This document shows positions 61,760-64,000 of a stretch of 64,000 nucleotides of DNA, piece by piece. Position 1 is the stretch's first letter; the number at the start of each line of letters is the position of its first letter. Both the position numbers and the translations under genes were made by a program. The DNA is from Salinimicrobium nanhaiense (GTDB taxonomy: Bacteria; Bacteroidota; Bacteroidia; Flavobacteriales; Flavobacteriaceae): contig JAAVJQ010000011.1 in assembly GCA_012038135.1 (NCBI GenBank), forward strand, positions 56,713 through 120,712, given 5' to 3'. The notes under the pieces were generated by a model. That model was not told the DNA's origin and made no database searches. It worked only from the letters and a program-made list of their open reading frames with translations.

Positions 61760-62147
61760 ATGAAAAAACAGAGTTACCGGCATCGGAGGGATCTTCTTCA
61801 GGAGTGAGGACCCAAAAGCCTCGAAAGATTGGTACAACCGGCACCTTGGCCTAAACACAGACCAGTGGGGCTGCACCTTCTGGTGGAAGGATAAGGAAGG
61901 CAATGACTGCTCTACCCAATGGAGTGCCATGGATGAAAAGTCAGATCATTTTAAACCTTCAGAAAAAGAGTTCATGATCAATTACAGGGTGGAAAACCTG
62001 GAAGAGCTGCTGGAGGAGTTGAAGAAAGAAGGCGTGGAAATAGTGGGGGAAATGCAAACTTTCGACTACGGGAAATTTGGATGGATCATGGATCCCGAAG
62101 GCAATAAGATCGAGCTGTGGGAACCGAATGATAAAGCATTTTTGTAG
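61760..62147 (+). pseudogene. VOC-family (glyoxalase-like) protein with 5' frameshift
   Basis: The coding text RVTGIGGIFFRSEDPKASKD, YNRHLGL, KIELWEPN belongs to a glyoxalase/bleomycin-resistance fold of about 128 aa. The natural ATG at 61760 is followed by six A, and the frame shifts there; with five A it would read MKNRVTGIGG. In the current text an in-frame TGA precedes the homology, and the first in-frame ATG is at 61929 inside the domain. Either a sequencing error or a recent mutation. Confidence 0.75.
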
Positions 62148-62175
62148 CGACGCCATTGTGGGATCCACTGTACAG

Positions 62176-62203
62176 AGTCAGCCTATTGGCTGACTGTGAC
62201 TTT
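62176..62203 (+). terminator. Terminator after VOC gene
   Basis: Perfect 8-bp stem agtcagcc (62176-62183) / ggctgact (62188-62195), loop tatt, then gtgactttt. Confidence 0.65.
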
Positions 62204-62304
62204 TCGCTGCACGAAATCCTTTTCTTTTAAAAATATCCTAAAGAGCAGCTAACTTTTTCCCTGCAGGAATAAGGCCTTACCTTTGCAGCCTCAAAAAAGG
62301 CAAT

Positions 62305-63522
62305 TTGAAAGACTATTTTTACTTTCTCAAAGGCAACTTCAGGACGGTGAGCTTTGGATGGCTGCTCACGCTGCTCTCCGGCTTTGGACAAACCTTCCTC
62401 ATTTCCCTCTACGTACCGGAGATCATCAGGTCTTTCAGCATTTCTGAAGGTGCCTTTGGAGCGATCTACGCCGGCTGTACCATTGCCGCCTCTTTTATCA
62501 TGCTCTCTGTAGGTCATACCGTAGACCACAAGCCGGTAAAAAAAGTAACAGCTTTTACCGTCGCCGGGCTCGGATTATCCAGCATTCTCTTGGGAGCTTC
62601 ACAGAACATCATCATGCTCCTAGTGGCAATCACAGGCCTTCGGCTTGCCGGGCAGGGGCTTTTAACCCACATTAGTATGACTATCATGTCAAAGCAGTTC
62701 GTGGCAGACAGAGGAAAAGCCCTAAGCTTTTCTTCCCTTGGATTTTCTGTAGGAGAGGCTATTTTTCCACTGCTTATTGCTTTTATAATAGGTTGGTTTG
62801 ACTGGCGAATAGCTGCAATTTCCAGTGGTTTTGTCTTACTGCTTTACCTGTTTAGGCTTAGGTTTAACAGGCTTGAAAATTTTGATGAAAAGCTGTCAAA
62901 GCAAGGCAGCCCTTCTCCCTGGTCTCTCCTTAAGGATTATAAGAGTGTGGTGCTGGACAGAAGGTTTGGAGTAATGATGCCGGCCAGTTTTATTCTTAGT
63001 TTTGCGGCAACCGCCATCTTCTTTTACCAATACGTGTTTGTGGAGAACAAAGGCTGGTCTGTACAGCTATACGCCACTTTCTTTACCGTATACGCCATAA
63101 CCCGTTTCCTGTTTTCCCTTTTTGGAGGAGTTTGGGTGGATAAATTTACCGCCAGGAAATTATTCAGGTATTATTTGATCCCCGTAAACCTGGGGCTGCT
63201 TCCCTTCGCTTTTATGGACAATATCATTGGTGCCCTTATTTTTTTGATCACTGCAGGAATAACAATGGGTGTTTCCGGAACTGTAAAAACAGCCCTGATC
63301 GCAGAACTCTATGGGACCGAAAAGATGGGAGTTATAAGAAGTGTCTTTACTATGTTTTCTGTTATAAGCACCGCTTTGGGTCCGCTGGTGGTCGGATTAC
63401 TGATGGATGCCGGAGTAACCTTTGAATATATAATGGCGGGCATCTTTGTATTGATGGGTCTGATCGTCATTAACTCCCAGCGCATCAGCTCCTACCGAAA
63501 GCAACCCGCTGAAGTTTATTAA
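62305..63522 (+). CDS. Major facilitator superfamily transporter
   Basis: 405 aa with twelve membrane helices, from a TTG start 19 bases after a TACCTTTG box (62278-62285). The YAGCTIAASFIMLSVGHTVD loop between TM2 and TM3 and GKALSFSSLGFSVGEAIFPL (TM4-5) are MFS-typical. Substrate unknown. It has its own promoter and stands alone. Confidence 0.88.
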   Translation: MKDYFYFLKGNFRTVSFGWLLTLLSGFGQTFLISLYVPEIIRSFSISEGAFGAIYAGCTIAASFIMLSVGHTVDHKPVKKVTAFTVAGLGLSSILLGASQNIIMLLVAITGLRLAGQGLLTHISMTIMSKQFVADRGKALSFSSLGFSVGEAIFPLLIAFIIGWFDWRIAAISSGFVLLLYLFRLRFNRLENFDEKLSKQGSPSPWSLLKDYKSVVLDRRFGVMMPASFILSFAATAIFFYQYVFVENKGWSVQLYATFFTVYAITRFLFSLFGGVWVDKFTARKLFRYYLIPVNLGLLPFAFMDNIIGALIFLITAGITMGVSGTVKTALIAELYGTEKMGVIRSVFTMFSVISTALGPLVVGLLMDAGVTFEYIMAGIFVLMGLIVINSQRISSYRKQPAEVY

Positions 63523-63599
63523 ACTTTCCTTTTGTCTTCAAGAAACCTGTTTGATGCTCACTGATAATTGATCCTTGTTAATTGATAATTGACAACTGT

Positions 63600-63800
63600 T
63601 CAGGCGGGGGAACTAATAATTTCCTGCACCCTTCCCACTTCTCCTGTTTCCAGCCTAACCTTTATACCATGAGGATGCATAGGAGATTTTGTGAGGATAT
63701 CCTGCACGACTCCTTCAGTTTTACGGCTGGTGCGCTGGTCTTGCTTTTGCACTATAGCCACCCGGCTTCCGGGAGTGATATCTTTTCTGGTAGGTTTCAT
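63600..63800 (-). CDS. ywbE: YwbE-family protein
   Basis: 66 aa with ITPGSRVAIVQKQDQRTSRK, then TEGVVQDILTKSPMHPHGIK and VRLETGEVGRVQEI. This is the full length of the YwbE family, a small SH3-like protein of unknown function conserved in many bacteria. Single gene, convergent with the MFS gene. Confidence 0.9.
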   Translation of the reverse strand: MKPTRKDITPGSRVAIVQKQDQRTSRKTEGVVQDILTKSPMHPHGIKVRLETGEVGRVQEIISSPA

Positions 63801-63909
63801 AATTCTAATTAGGATGCCCCGGAAGAGATTTACATAAATATGGACTTTTTATCTCCTGCATCACCCTGTAAATTGAACTTCCCTGATTAGTGTTGACCGG
63901 TTTTTGTTA

Positions 63910-64000
63910 TTAATTTTCATTATCAAAAATAGTAATTATCGGTCGTTTTTCTGGTTTGAGGGTTGACCAATATTGAATGAACTCTTCAGGGTTTCTTTTC
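63910..64000 (-). CDS. C-terminal end of a gene running off the right edge
   Basis: The minus strand reads NPEEFIQYWSTLKPEKRP, then ITIFDNEN and a TAA at 63910-63912. The frame is open to the window edge. The composition is protein-like but too short to name. Confidence 0.4.
   Translation of the reverse strand, partial: KRNPEEFIQYWSTLKPEKRPIITIFDNEN

Noticed and set aside
1..64000. CRISPR array
   Set aside because: No regularly spaced identical repeats of 25-40 bp were seen; the only tandem repeat has two degenerate 210-bp units.

Overview
The window comes from a member of the Bacteroidetes, most likely a Flavobacteriaceae bacterium (Gramella/Salegentibacter-like). The evidence is Bacteroidetes-type conjugation genes (traE to traN, rteC, BfmA/BtgA and DUF5712 mobilization proteins), promoters with a TAnnTTTG -7 box, genes without clear Shine-Dalgarno sequences, and a housekeeping run (prs, rplY, pth, ribF, serS, rsmA, mgtE) typical of that family.

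Two parts are visible. Positions 1 to about 48,590 are the right-hand part of an integrative conjugative element (ICE); its left end lies outside the window. From the left: a partial DEAD/DEAH helicase; a non-coding region with a 210-bp tandem repeat; ssb and a RadC-like gene; a hairpin-rich candidate oriT; mobA-like, relaxase and a coupling-protein gene split by a frameshift; a two-gene AAA ATPase plus subtilase pair that matches the IetAS defence / toxin-antitoxin type; a minus-strand tra operon (traE-F-G-I-J-K-M-N plus a lipoprotein); an amidase coupled to a 32-aa amphipathic peptide; a replication-like set (HTH, DnaD-like, DnaC-like); rteC with CCGTA/TACGG palindromes; a LuxR-type membrane regulator with a half-length asparaginase; then cargo.

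The cargo (about 23.9-47.1 kb) is a metal, ion and stress island. It holds a Na/Ca exchanger, two CDF transporters, an APC permease, NhaA, SpoIIAA-like proteins, ribulose-phosphate epimerase, OsmC, a P1B-4 metal ATPase, a PII-like protein with an RND efflux system in which the pump is fused to its TolC-type outer-membrane channel, and a mercury operon (ArsR, MerTP, MerA-like, Cys-rich protein). Several decayed pieces lie between these genes, including truncated permeases, a ZIP/CDF chimera and a frameshifted small ORF, so the cargo was assembled by repeated acquisition and loss. The element ends with a tyrosine recombinase facing a displaced 3' fragment of tRNA-Leu(CAA), the probable attachment site.

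From 48.6 kb on the sequence is ordinary chromosome: prs, rplY, pth-ribF-HTTM protein, a thioredoxin-like gene, serS, a TPR protein, DUF4286, rsmA-mgtE, a cupin, a 2-hydroxyacid dehydrogenase, a frameshifted VOC gene, an MFS transporter and ywbE. All calls rest on reading the sequence and remembered family features; no database search was run.
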